In this document: piece by piece, positions 8,444 to 16,123 of the stretch
Numbering within the stretch: the first letter of the stretch is position 1
Layout: every line of letters starts with the position of its first letter
Source of the DNA: Parafrankia irregularis
GTDB taxonomy: Bacteria; Actinomycetota; Actinomycetes; Frankiales; Frankiaceae
Direction: 5' to 3'
Length of the DNA: 64,000 nucleotides
Assembly: GCF_001536285.1 (NCBI RefSeq)
Contig: NZ_FAOZ01000036.1
Span: forward strand, 1 to 64,000
Position numbers and translations under genes: made by a program
Notes under the pieces: generated by a model
What the model was told of the DNA's origin: nothing
The model's input: only the letters and a program-made list of their open reading frames with translations
Databases searched by the model: none

Positions 8444-8472
8444 GGCGTCACCGGCAGGGTGTGCATCCGGCC

Positions 8473-8497
8473 GGGGGCGCCTTGGACAGGGCGCCCT
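8473..8497. terminator. convergent intergenic stem-loop
   Basis: GGGCGCC (8475-8481) and GGCGCCC (8490-8496) pair around TTGGACAG between two convergent genes. It lacks a T-run, as is common for actinobacterial terminators. Confidence 0.5.
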
Positions 8498-8505
8498 CGC
8501 CCGTC

Positions 8506-9390
8506 TCAGGCGTGGATGACCGCCACCGGGCAGGCCGCGTGCAGCACGCACTGGTGCGCGGTGGAGCCGAGCACCAGCTCGGAGAACCCGCCGCGCCCCC
8601 GCGTACCGACGACCAGCAGCTGGGCCTGCTCGGCGGCCTGCAGGAGCGCGTGTGACGCGGAGTCGTCGACGGCCTCCAGGCTGACCTGGACGGCGCTCTC
8701 GTCATCGAGATCGGCCGTTGCCACGTCCTTGAGGAGCTGCTCGGACCCGGTTCGCAGCGATGGGTAGAAATCGGGCACGGGCACGCCGAAGGTCGTGATG
8801 TCGATGCGGTAGCCATTCACGAGGTGCAGGGCGACACCCCGCTCCTGCGCCCGCGCGGCGGCCCAGCGCACCGCCGCCTGGGACGGCTCGGAACCGTCGA
8901 CGCCGACGATGATCGGCCTGCGGTCGGGTGCGTTACCGGTGTCCGGCGGTGTGCCGCGGACCACGACGACAGGGCCGGACGAATGATGCAGGAGCCGGTG
9001 GGCGACGGAGCCGGCCAGGATGCGGTGGACCAGCCCGGCGCCGCGCTGCCCGACCACGGTCATCTCGGCGTTCTTGGCCGCCGAGACGAGGGCTTCCACC
9101 GGGTCCTGGTTCACGACGAGCTTTCGCACCTCGACCGGGGGGACCGGGGCGGGTATCCGGGCGATCGTCCGCTCGAGCTGTTCGGTGGCCGCCTCGGTGA
9201 GAGCGTGGTGGTTCGCCGCGACCGCGGCCTCGTAGACGGACCGTGGCAGACCGTCGGCGGTCCACCCCAGCAGTGCGGTGACCGGCCGCTTCTCGATCTG
9301 GGCCGTCTCGTAGGCCCAGCGCAGTGCGGCCGCCGAACCATCGGAGCCGTCGATGCCGACCAGGATCTCGCGGCGGTGTTCGGTGCTCAC
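8506..9390 (-). CDS. tandem-domain universal stress protein
   Basis: The 294-aa protein has two UspA domains: ILVGIDGSDGSAAALRWAYE opens domain 1, with ATP loop GQRGAGLVHRILAGS, and IIVGVDGSEPSQAAVRWAA opens domain 2, with loop GTRGRGGFSELVLGS. Both loops keep the ATP-binding glycines. The GTG start at 9390 is preceded by an excellent GGAGGAGG ribosome binding site (9395-9402). It is a paralogue of the protein at 5111 with a shorter linker, and faces the FG-GAP gene convergently. A weak DosR-like stretch (CAGTCCTTCGACCC, near 9532) lies about 140 bases upstream; I do not rely on it. Confidence 0.9.
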   Translation of the reverse strand: MSTEHRREILVGIDGSDGSAAALRWAYETAQIEKRPVTALLGWTADGLPRSVYEAAVAANHHALTEAATEQLERTIARIPAPVPPVEVRKLVVNQDPVEALVSAAKNAEMTVVGQRGAGLVHRILAGSVAHRLLHHSSGPVVVVRGTPPDTGNAPDRRPIIVGVDGSEPSQAAVRWAAARAQERGVALHLVNGYRIDITTFGVPVPDFYPSLRTGSEQLLKDVATADLDDESAVQVSLEAVDDSASHALLQAAEQAQLLVVGTRGRGGFSELVLGSTAHQCVLHAACPVAVIHA

Positions 9391-9587
9391 CGTGGTCCTC
9401 CTCCATCCATCCTGCGTGCGCTGCCCCATCCGGCGTGCGCTGCGCACCCGTCCGGGCGGGCCGGAAGGTGCTGGTGCCAGCCTGCGACGTGGGGGCGTGA
9501 TGGGGAAACCGACGAAGGGTGATCGCGGTGGCAGTCCTTCGACCCCCGCATCCAGTCCTTCGGCCTACGGGGCTGACGGCCATGGCC

Positions 9588-9850
9588 GCGCGTCGCCGTG
9601 CAGCGCCAGCAATTCGCGCTAATAGCGGCAAATGGGGCGCGGAGTCGCCTGGCGGTCCGCAAGAAGTGAGGATCCCGGTTGTGTTAGCAGCCAAAATCCT
9701 CACTCCTTGCGTGGCAGCAGCGGCGGCAGCGGTGGCGGCGGCATCAGCGGTGGCGGTGGCGACGGCAGCCCGAAGCTCGGGATTCCCTGACGGGCTCGCT
9801 GGCGCTGGCAACCAGGATCCTCAGGCTTTGCCTGGAAGCAGCCTGCGAGG
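9588..9850 (-). repeat. dispersed hairpin repeat, family A copy 2 with family B extension
   Basis: The hairpin at 9659-9710 (GCAAGAAGTGAGGAT paired imperfectly with AATCCTCACTCCTTGC) has, on its left, the reverse complement of the tail seen in copy 1 (AGCGCCAGCAATTCGCGC, TAGCGGCAAATGGGGCG). To its right is a GGCAGC-rich stretch ending GCAGCCCGAAGCTCGGGA, then a second half-hairpin GCAACCAGGATCCTCAGGC. Those right-hand parts match the shorter family B copies near 17604, 27511 and 38013. Nothing else is visible in the 640-base gap 9391-10033. Confidence 0.7.
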
Positions 9851-10033
9851 TGAGGTGGGTGATGGGCCTCGACGCGCTTCCCCTGGTATGCGGCGACGAG
9901 TACATACGCTGCTCGTAAGTGGCACTATCCAGCACTCTTATGTAACGGCATTGTGGGGCCGAACGGGCTGGGGGTGTCTCGGCCGGCTCCGCCGCTCTGA
10001 CGATCTCCCCGCACGGAAGGCCGAGGACCGCAC

Positions 10034-10693
10034 ATGCCCACTCTGGAGCGCCACGGCGACGTCGCCGTTCTCGATCTCGGTGACGGGGAGAACCGGTTCC
10101 ATCCCGACTGGATCAGCTCCGTCAACGCCGCCCTGGACGAGCTGGAGAAGGCCGACGGGCCCCGGGCGCTCGTGACCACCGCGACGGGCCGGTTCTACTC
10201 GAACGGCCTTGATCTGGACTGGCTGTTCGCGCACGCCGAGCAACACCAGGACTACGTCGACTCCGTGCACCGGCTCCTCGCGCGGATGCTGACCCTGCCC
10301 CTGGTCACGGTCGCCGCGCTCCAGGGCCACGTGTTCGCCGCCGGCGCGATGTTCTCGCTGGCGCACGACTTCCGGGTGATGCGCGCCGACCGTGGCTTCT
10401 GGTGCCTGCCCGAGGCCGACATCCACATTCCGTTCACCGAGGGCATGTCCGCGCTCATCCAGTCCCGGTTGACGCCGCAGACGGCGCACGAGGCGATGGT
10501 CACCGCCCGTCGCTACGGCGGGACGGCCGCGGCCACGGCCGGCATCGTCGACCAGGCAGTGGACGAGGACGCGGTGCGGTCGACGGCCGTCGAGATCGCC
10601 GAGGCACAGGCCGGCAAGGCCGGGGACACCCTGGGCACGATCAAGGCCCGCATGTACGCGGCCGTGGTGGCCGCGCTACATGGCCACGGCTGA
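10034..10693 (+). CDS. enoyl-CoA hydratase/isomerase family protein
   Basis: The 219-aa crotonase-fold protein is at the short end of the family (usual 240-280), resembling Delta3,Delta2-enoyl-CoA isomerases. Visible are the oxyanion-hole segments TATGRFYSNGLDLDWLF (about 53-69) and LQGHVFAAGAMFSLAHDFR (about 96-114). The hydratase catalytic glutamates are not clearly present; EADIHIPF occupies that stretch, favouring an isomerase or a ligand-binding homologue. ATG at 10034 follows CGGAAGGCCGAGGACC. The gene lies upstream of a FadR-type regulator and a P450/ferredoxin pair, suggesting fatty-acid or related acyl-CoA oxidation. Confidence 0.85.
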   Translation: MPTLERHGDVAVLDLGDGENRFHPDWISSVNAALDELEKADGPRALVTTATGRFYSNGLDLDWLFAHAEQHQDYVDSVHRLLARMLTLPLVTVAALQGHVFAAGAMFSLAHDFRVMRADRGFWCLPEADIHIPFTEGMSALIQSRLTPQTAHEAMVTARRYGGTAAATAGIVDQAVDEDAVRSTAVEIAEAQAGKAGDTLGTIKARMYAAVVAALHGHG

Positions 10694-10878
10694 GTGCCGG
10701 TCCACGGCTGAGTGCCGGTCCACGGCCGAGCGCCGGTCCAGAGTCCAGCAGCGGCCCAGGTTCCAGCGCCGGTCCGGGGCTTGGCGCTGGCCGGGAACCG
10801 CTTGCCGGCGGGCATGGTTCCAAGCCTCCGCAGCGCGTCACGGGGCGTGGGAGGATGCGGGAGGCTTAGGAGAAACGG

Positions 10879-10926
10879 ATGCTGGTCTTGGTTTCAGCGT
10901 CGCTGACGGGCGGCGAGCGTTCTTGA
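10879..10926 (+). CDS. 15-codon leader ORF overlapping the GntR start
   Basis: ATG at 10879 follows AGGAGA (10869-10874) at ideal spacing. It encodes MLVLVSASLTGGERS and stops with TGA at 10924-10926, overlapping the TTG at 10923 that can start the GntR-type gene. The regulator's own start has no convincing ribosome binding site, so translational coupling is plausible. It is too short to recognise by homology. Confidence 0.35.
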   Translation: MLVLVSASLTGGERS

Positions 10927-12551
10927 CGGACGAAGCGGGCGTGGCCAGCGGCCACGACGAGCGAGCAGCCGTTTTCCGGGTGTCGGCCCGTCGGCCACCC
11001 CTCAAGATCGCGCAGATCCTCGCGGCGGACCTGCGTCGCCAGATCCTCGGCGGCGAGCTCGTCGTGGACCAGCAGCTGCCGCGCGAGGCCGAGCTCACCG
11101 CGGCCTTCGAGGTGTCCCGGGAGACGCTGCGCGAAGCACTGCGGATCCTGGAGTCGCAGTCGCTGCTGGAGGTCCGGCGCGGGCGGGGCGGTGGCGCGGT
11201 CATCCGCCGGCCCGGCCTGGCCGCGGTCAGCCGGTACGTGGCGCTGCTGCTGCAGCTGCGGCGCACGACGCTGGCCCATCTCGAAGAGGCCCGCCTGGTC
11301 ATCGAGCCGCATGCCGCCGAGCAGCTGGCGCTGCGCTGCGGTCAGGAAGGGCTCGACCACGTCGCGGCCCTGCACGAGAACACCCGAGCGGCCGAAGGTG
11401 ATCCACTCGCCTTCGCCACCGCGGTCGCGGCGTTCGACCAGGCCGTCACCGACCTGGCCGGCAACCGTTCAATCGCGGTGTTCACCGGCGTGCTGCGCGA
11501 CATCTACGCAGGTCAGGTCTACGCCGTGGTCGGTACCCCCGACCTGGCGTCGGCCGAGCGGGCGGCCCGCCGCGTCGTCGCCAGCCAGGGCGAGCTGCTG
11601 CGGGCCGTGCGTGCTCGCGACGGTGCCCGCGCCAGCCAGGCCTGGAGCGACTATCTGGTCAGCACCAGCCGACTCCAGGTGAGCCGCAGCCGCAGCCGGC
11701 AGGTGATCGACGTCGTCCCGCTGTGGCGGGCCCAAAGCGGCTCGGTGGGCAGCGGCGGTTCGGTGGGCGGCGGCGGTTCGATGGGCAGCGGGCCACCACA
11801 GCGGATGGCCATGGCCGTCGCGACCGAGATCAGGGCGCGGATCGCCGAGGGCCGTCTCGCCGACGGTGCCCGGCTGTCCTCGCTGGCCGACCTCGCCAAG
11901 GAGTTCGGCATCTCCCGTCCCACGCTGCGGGAGGCGTTGCGAATCCTGGAGACCGAGTGCCTGATCGAGCTGCGGACGGGGGACCGTTCCGGCCCGCGGA
12001 TCCGTCATCCCTCGACGAAGGTCGCGGCCCAGCTGGCGGGAACGGCGCTGGAGGCCCGGCAGACGACGCTCGCCGACTTCTTCCGCGCGATGACGGTCAT
12101 CGAGCCGGCGATGATGGAGCTCGCCGCGTCGAGGATCGACCAGGAGTCACTGGCCACGCTGTGCACCCTGCGGGACGAGCTGGGCAGCTGCACCCGGGAC
12201 ATGCCCCGGTTCGCCGACATCTGGGGCCGGGGCAGCGCGCTTGCCTTCACCGCGACCGGTAATCCCGCGCTCACCGTGATCGCGGAGATCCTCCAGTGGG
12301 TGCGCCTCGGCACCGGGGCGGCGCTCACCACCGGGGTTGACGAGATCTGGGTGGCGACCGCGCAGGACAACGTCCGGCTGTTCGAGGAGGTGGTCGCGGC
12401 GCTGGTGGCGGGCGACCCGGCCCGGAGCCGGGCGGCCTGGGCCGCGTGTCTGGAGACCAACGCGCCGTTCATCGAATCGTCCGAGCTCGCGCGGCGCCGG
12501 ATGACCAGCGAGCCCTTTCCGTCGCCGGCTCCGACTGGCGTCGTCCGGTGA
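10923..12551 (+). CDS. doubled GntR/FadR-type regulator (HTH-FCD-HTH-FCD)
   Basis: The 542-aa protein contains two complete FadR-like units. Unit 1 has a winged HTH (about 20-85: LRRQILGGELVVDQQLPREA, SRETLREALRILESQSL) and an FCD effector domain (about 100-230). Unit 2 has a winged HTH (about 300-365: ISRPTLREALRILETECLIEL) and a second FCD domain (about 385-520). The join is a Gly/Ser linker (GSVGSGGSVGGGGSMGSG). Family members normally have one unit of about 230 aa and act as dimers, so this looks like a covalent dimer able to bind two operator half-sites. TTG 10923 or GTG 10941 are the likely starts; the longer open frame to 10680 is low-complexity. The last codons lie in a family C repeat. 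The likely targets are the neighbouring acyl-CoA/P450 genes. Confidence 0.85.
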   Translation: MTDEAGVASGHDERAAVFRVSARRPPLKIAQILAADLRRQILGGELVVDQQLPREAELTAAFEVSRETLREALRILESQSLLEVRRGRGGGAVIRRPGLAAVSRYVALLLQLRRTTLAHLEEARLVIEPHAAEQLALRCGQEGLDHVAALHENTRAAEGDPLAFATAVAAFDQAVTDLAGNRSIAVFTGVLRDIYAGQVYAVVGTPDLASAERAARRVVASQGELLRAVRARDGARASQAWSDYLVSTSRLQVSRSRSRQVIDVVPLWRAQSGSVGSGGSVGGGGSMGSGPPQRMAMAVATEIRARIAEGRLADGARLSSLADLAKEFGISRPTLREALRILETECLIELRTGDRSGPRIRHPSTKVAAQLAGTALEARQTTLADFFRAMTVIEPAMMELAASRIDQESLATLCTLRDELGSCTRDMPRFADIWGRGSALAFTATGNPALTVIAEILQWVRLGTGAALTTGVDEIWVATAQDNVRLFEEVVAALVAGDPARSRAAWAACLETNAPFIESSELARRRMTSEPFPSPAPTGVVR

Positions 12552-12660
12552 CCGTGCGGCGTGAGACGGAAAGGGCTCAGTTGAGCTCTTCCCGTCGTCG
12601 GCTCCGACCGGTGGTGTCGCGTGACAGTGCACTGTGAGATGGAGAAGCTCAGTTGGTTCG
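12510..12660 (+). repeat. family C hairpin repeat, two tandem copies
   Basis: Copy 1 has a perfect 14-bp stem: GAGCCCTTTCCGTC (12510-12523) with GACGGAAAGGGCTC (12565-12578). Copy 2 follows at about 12583-12650 with diverged arms GAGCTCTTCCCGTC and GATGGAGAAGCTC. Internal sequence is shared (CGTCG-CGGCTCCGAC, CGTGA near the right arm). A third copy lies at 44321-44398. Copy 1 overlaps the 3' end and stop codon of the regulator gene. Confidence 0.65.
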
Positions 12661-12742
12661 ACTGGCCGACGCGGCGTGCCGGCCCACGCCATGCGCCGGC
12701 TGGGTAACGACATGACGACATAACGAGATGGGAGATACAGCC

Positions 12743-12931
12743 ATGAAGGTGTCGATCGATCACGACCTCTGCCAGGGGCACGCCCGCTGTTGGGATATCT
12801 GCCCCGAGGTGTTCGAGCTTGACGAGCAGGGCCATGGCTTAGTGGCGGTGCCGGAGGTTCCCCCGGCTCATGAGGCCAAGGCTCGCGAGGCTGCGGAGAA
12901 CTGCCCGGAGCGCGCGATCACGGTCAGCTGA
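12743..12931 (+). CDS. P450-type ferredoxin
   Basis: The 62-aa small ferredoxin supplies electrons to cytochromes P450. The cluster ligands are in DHDLCQGHARCWDICPEVF and NCPERAI. The first motif is C-x2-H-x2-C, so His replaces the middle Cys of a 4Fe-4S CxxCxxC motif. By family knowledge this marks [3Fe-4S] or atypical [4Fe-4S] ferredoxins of actinobacterial P450 systems. An extra Cys (WDIC) lies beside the motif. ATG 12743 is preferred because GGGAG sits just upstream at 12731-12735; an in-frame ATG at 12728 would add MGDTA. The P450 begins 337 bases downstream, so the two may form one electron-transfer unit; no reductase gene is close. Confidence 0.92.
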   Translation: MKVSIDHDLCQGHARCWDICPEVFELDEQGHGLVAVPEVPPAHEAKAREAAENCPERAITVS

Positions 12932-12982
12932 CCGTCTCAGCTGACTTCTCTGCCGGGCGGCGCCGGGTGACCTCTGTACCCC

Positions 12983-13070
12983 GGACCGCCCGGCGGCCGG
13001 TCACTCTGGACCGCCCGGCGGCCGGTCACGCAGGTCAGGCCGGCCAGGCCGGCCAGGCCGGCCAGGCCGG
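12983..13070. repeat. 22-bp direct repeat plus 9-bp tandem array
   Basis: Two perfect copies of a 22-bp sequence starting GGACCGCCCGGCGGCC (12983-13004 and 13008-13029) are followed by four copies of a CAGGCCGGC-type 9-mer (13035-13070). They occupy most of the spacer between ferredoxin and P450. The rest of the spacer (13071-13268) shows only GGAAGG ahead of the P450 start. Confidence 0.85.
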
Positions 13071-13268
13071 TGTTGCGCCGGCTGGCTGGCCCAGATGCCC
13101 AATCAGGCGACCGACGGTCGCATTTGCTTGCTCGTCGAGTGGTGTGCGCGTCAATCTGCTAGGAGAGGTTGACGAATCAGCGCACAGGCGCATGTCGGCA
13201 TCCGACGGGTGCGGGAGTGCTGACGCGGCGACCGGACTGGCTGTCCGCTCGGGCTGGAAGGCGCGGGC

Positions 13269-14477
13269 ATGGCGAGGGAAGGGCTGACCGTGACGGACGA
13301 CCTGTACTGGGACCCCTTTGACAAGATCGTCGATGTCGACCCCTACCCCGTGTGGCGGCGGATGCGGGACGAGGCCCCGGTCTACCGCAACGACAAGCTG
13401 GACTTCTACGCCCTCTCGCGGCACTCCGACGTCGACGAGGCCCACGTCGATCCCGCGACCTACAGCTCGGCGTACGGCACGGTCCTCGAGCTCATGGGGC
13501 CGGAGCCACTGAGCACCGGGCAGATCATCTTCATGGACCCGCCGGCGCACACCCTGCTGCGCGCGCTGGTCTCCCGTGCGTTCACCCCACGGCGGGTCGC
13601 CGCCCTGGAAGGCCACATCCGCCAGCTCTGCGCGGAGCTCCTCGACCGGCAGGTCGGCGGCGGTGGGTTCGACTATGTGCAGGACTTCGCCGCGCTGCTG
13701 CCCTCGATGGTGATCTCCCAGCTGATCGGGGTCAACCCGGAGGACCGGGAGGAGATCCGGCAGACCATCGACCAGACCTTCCACATCGAGGACGGCAAGG
13801 GGATGATCAACGACATCTCCTTCGCCGCCCAGATCAAGCTGCACACCTACTTCTCCGAGCAGATCGAGGCCCGGCGCCGGGAGCCGCGCGACGACATGAT
13901 GACCGGCCTCGCCCAGGCCGAGATCACCACGGCGGAGGGGACCCGTAGGCTGACCACCACGGAGGCGACCGACTTCACCAACCTCCTCGTCGCCGCCGGG
14001 ACGGAGACCGTCGCCCGGCTGCTCGGCTGGGCCTGCGACCTGCTGGAGTCGCATCCCGACCAGCGCGCCGATCTCGCCGCCGACCCGTCCGGACTGGCGA
14101 ACGCCGTGGAGGAGACGCTGCGCTACGAGGCACCGTCGCCGGTGCAGGGCCGCACAACCACCCGGGACGTCGTCCTGCACGGCATCGAGATTCCGGCCCG
14201 GTCGCGGATCCTGCTCCTCACCGCCTCGGCGGGCCGGGACGAACGCAAGTACCCCGACGCCGACCGCTACGACGTCCGGCGCCGCTTCGACAGCCATGTC
14301 TCGTTCGGCCACGGTCCGCACTTCTGCCTGGGCGCCGCGCTGGCCCGGATGGAGGGGCGGATCGCGCTGGAGGAGACGCTGCGCCGCTTCCCGAGCTGGG
14401 AGGTCGACCGGGACCGCGCGGTGCGCCTGCACACCAGCACCGTGCGCGGCTACGAGAAGCTGCCCGTCATCGTCTGA
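13269..14477 (+). CDS. cytochrome P450
   Basis: The 402-aa soluble bacterial P450 is a monooxygenase using the nearby ferredoxin. It shows the I-helix oxygen-activation motif VAAGTETVARLLGW (about 238-251), the K-helix ExxR in EETLRYEAPSPVQGR, and the heme loop FGHGPHFCLGAALARMEGR with the thiolate ligand at Cys353. Length and motifs are complete. ATG at 13269 is preceded by GGAAGG (13256-13261); a GTG 8 codons later is possible. The substrate cannot be told. Neighbours suggest lipid, steroid or xenobiotic hydroxylation. It is convergent with the LLM oxidoreductase, with only 7 bases between stops. Confidence 0.96.
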   Translation: MAREGLTVTDDLYWDPFDKIVDVDPYPVWRRMRDEAPVYRNDKLDFYALSRHSDVDEAHVDPATYSSAYGTVLELMGPEPLSTGQIIFMDPPAHTLLRALVSRAFTPRRVAALEGHIRQLCAELLDRQVGGGGFDYVQDFAALLPSMVISQLIGVNPEDREEIRQTIDQTFHIEDGKGMINDISFAAQIKLHTYFSEQIEARRREPRDDMMTGLAQAEITTAEGTRRLTTTEATDFTNLLVAAGTETVARLLGWACDLLESHPDQRADLAADPSGLANAVEETLRYEAPSPVQGRTTTRDVVLHGIEIPARSRILLLTASAGRDERKYPDADRYDVRRRFDSHVSFGHGPHFCLGAALARMEGRIALEETLRRFPSWEVDRDRAVRLHTSTVRGYEKLPVIV

Positions 14478-14484
14478 CCGCCGC

Positions 14485-15558
14485 CTAGCGGGCGGCTGCG
14501 GCTTCGGGCTCGGCTGCGGCTTCGGGCGCCGGGCCGGGTGCGGGGGAGTAGGGCGTGACAGCGCGGATCGCGTCGAGCGTCTCCCGCACCCGCTCCGGGC
14601 CGAAGGATGCCGGCGGAGTGAAGGCCACCCTGGTCACCAGCCCGCCCAGACGTTCGGCCAGCCGGCGGGGAAGCTCCTCGGGCGTGGTCACCAGGCCAAA
14701 CGCGTCGACGACCTGGTCGTCGATCAGCCCGGCCATCTCCACCCATCGGTTCTGCTTCGAGAGCACGGTGAGCTCGGTACCGAGGTCACCCCAGCCGTGC
14801 AGCTCCATCAACGGCCGGTAGGCCGGCGTCGACCCGTAGAAGGCGATCTGGGAGCGCATTCTCTGCACGCCCTCGGTTATCTCCTGGTCGGTTCCGGTCG
14901 CCACGAAGCCGCCCGCGACGATCTCGAACCCGTCGAGTGTGCGGCCGGTGAGCTGGCGACCCCGCTCCAGCGCCGGAATCGTGTGCTCGCGGATCCACCG
15001 TGGGCTGGTGAACCAGTGGCACAGAAATCCGTCCGCCACTTCACCGGCGACCTGGGTCATGGCATCCCCGACCCCGGCGAGGAAAACCGGCGGCGGCCCG
15101 AACGGGTGCGGTGGTGACACGAAGGCCGGCGGCATCAGCGTGTGCCGGTAGTACTCACCTTCGAACCTGAGCCCAGTGCCGTCGGCCCAGCACGACCAGA
15201 TCGCCCGCATAGCCAGGACGAATTCCCGCATCTGCGGCGCGGGCCGCCCCCAGGGCATGGAGAAGCGCCGGGTGATGTGCGCCCGCACCTGCGAGCCGAG
15301 GCCAAGCCGCAGCCGCCCGCCGGAAAAGCGGTGCAGATCGTTCGCGGTATAGGCGAGTGACATTGGAGAACGCGCCAGGGCGACCGTGATCGACGTTCCC
15401 AGCTCCACCCTGGACGTCGTCTGGGCGGCGAGGGTGAGCGGCAGAAAAGGGTCCTGGTTGACCTCGCCGGCCCAGATTCCGTCATAGCCCGCGTCCTCGG
15501 CGGAACCGGCCCGCGCCACGGCGTCCGCCAGCCCACCGAGAGTGCCGTCGACCTTCAC
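14485..15558 (-). CDS. LLM-class (F420/flavin-dependent) oxidoreductase
   Basis: The 357-aa luciferase-like monooxygenase-fold protein shows the early strand-helix GSAEDAGYDGIWAGEVNQDPF (about 18-38), ELGTSITVALARSPMSLAYTANDL, and SGGRLRLGLGSQVRAHITRRF. The last pattern is typical of the F420-dependent TIGR03617-like group of actinobacteria. The C-terminus (about 335-357) is a low-complexity Ala/Pro/Glu tail. ATG at 15558 follows GGGGGCGGCGAGTG. The cofactor is probably F420, inferred from the family's predominance in actinobacteria. The substrate is unknown. It is convergent with the P450. Confidence 0.88.
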   Translation of the reverse strand: MKVDGTLGGLADAVARAGSAEDAGYDGIWAGEVNQDPFLPLTLAAQTTSRVELGTSITVALARSPMSLAYTANDLHRFSGGRLRLGLGSQVRAHITRRFSMPWGRPAPQMREFVLAMRAIWSCWADGTGLRFEGEYYRHTLMPPAFVSPPHPFGPPPVFLAGVGDAMTQVAGEVADGFLCHWFTSPRWIREHTIPALERGRQLTGRTLDGFEIVAGGFVATGTDQEITEGVQRMRSQIAFYGSTPAYRPLMELHGWGDLGTELTVLSKQNRWVEMAGLIDDQVVDAFGLVTTPEELPRRLAERLGGLVTRVAFTPPASFGPERVRETLDAIRAVTPYSPAPGPAPEAAAEPEAAAAR

Positions 15559-15906
15559 TCGCCGCCCCCTTCAACGCCGCCACGACACATCCCGAACCTG
15601 CCGCCGGCGCAGGTCAGAGCATCCGGCGGCCCGTCGGTGCCTGGCGGTCGCCCGGAGTCGACGGTGGAGAAAACGTAACAGTCGGCCCAGCCCGGGGCAT
15701 CCGACCGGCCCAGCGCGCGGGGTTCCTGAACCGGTCACCGACGGCTTCGGTTGCGGTGGCCGTCGACCTGTGGTCGTCGGAGTGGAGATCTCATCGTGGA
15801 ACGGTGCAGGGCCACGCAACAAAGCCCGTTCCGGGACAACACTTCTTCACTTCCGCGCGGCGTGTCGAGTGTGGCCTCCGCGTTCGGTATGTTGGCGGCT
15901 GAACGC
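15559..15906. other. intergenic, no gene seen
   Basis: The stretch between the LLM oxidoreductase start and the hairpin at 15907 contains no convincing coding region or repeat on either strand. It presumably holds the divergent promoters. Confidence 0.5.
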
Positions 15907-15937
15907 GGTGATCGCCGGCTGGGAGCCGGCGATCACC
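15907..15937. promoter_or_regulatory. 13-bp perfect stem-loop in the leader of a 26-aa ORF
   Basis: GGTGATCGCCGGC (15907-15919) and GCCGGCGATCACC (15925-15937) pair perfectly around TGGGA. The structure ends 13 bases before the GGAGG ribosome binding site of the small ORF. No T-run follows, so it may be a leader structure or a protein-binding dyad rather than a terminator. Confidence 0.6.
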
Positions 15938-15961
15938 AAGCCCTCATCGTGGAGGTTTCGC

Positions 15962-16042
15962 ATGAAGCGCGCAGGTCTGATCGTCGCGATCCTCGCCCTT
16001 GTCGGTGGCGGATTCCTGGTGCGGCGCCAGCGCGGCAGGTAA
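15962..16042 (+). CDS. 26-aa single-pass membrane peptide
   Basis: ATG at 15962 follows GTGGAGG (15949-15955) at good spacing and encodes a 26-residue peptide: two basic residues after Met (MKRAG), a hydrophobic span LIVAILALVGGGFLV, and a basic end RRQRGR. This charge pattern suits a small membrane protein with both ends charged. It resembles the N-terminal half of short actinobacterial DLW-39-type proteins but lacks their tail, so I give no family name. The strong hairpin just upstream may control its expression. Confidence 0.55.
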   Translation: MKRAGLIVAILALVGGGFLVRRQRGR

Positions 16043-16110
16043 ACGCCTGCCGGCGGGGACTCGCAGCCGGGCCCACCGCTTGATCTCTTCGGCATGACCG
16101 GGGCTGCACC

Positions 16111-16116
16111 TAGACT
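16111..16116 (+). promoter_or_regulatory. -10 box of a probable leaderless transcript
   Basis: TAGACT ends 7 bases before GTG 16124. There is no ribosome binding site, so the transcript probably begins at the start codon. Confidence 0.45.
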
Positions 16117-16123
16117 TCGCCGG

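Noticed and set aside
9532-9545. CAGTCCTTCGACCC as a DosR box for the second stress protein
   Set aside because: Only about 11 of 14 positions match and the conserved GGGAC half is lost; too weak to annotate as a site.
12967-13287. A 106-aa open frame between ferredoxin and P450
   Set aside because: It is built mostly from the 22-bp and 9-bp repeats and overlaps the P450 start; no ribosome binding site.
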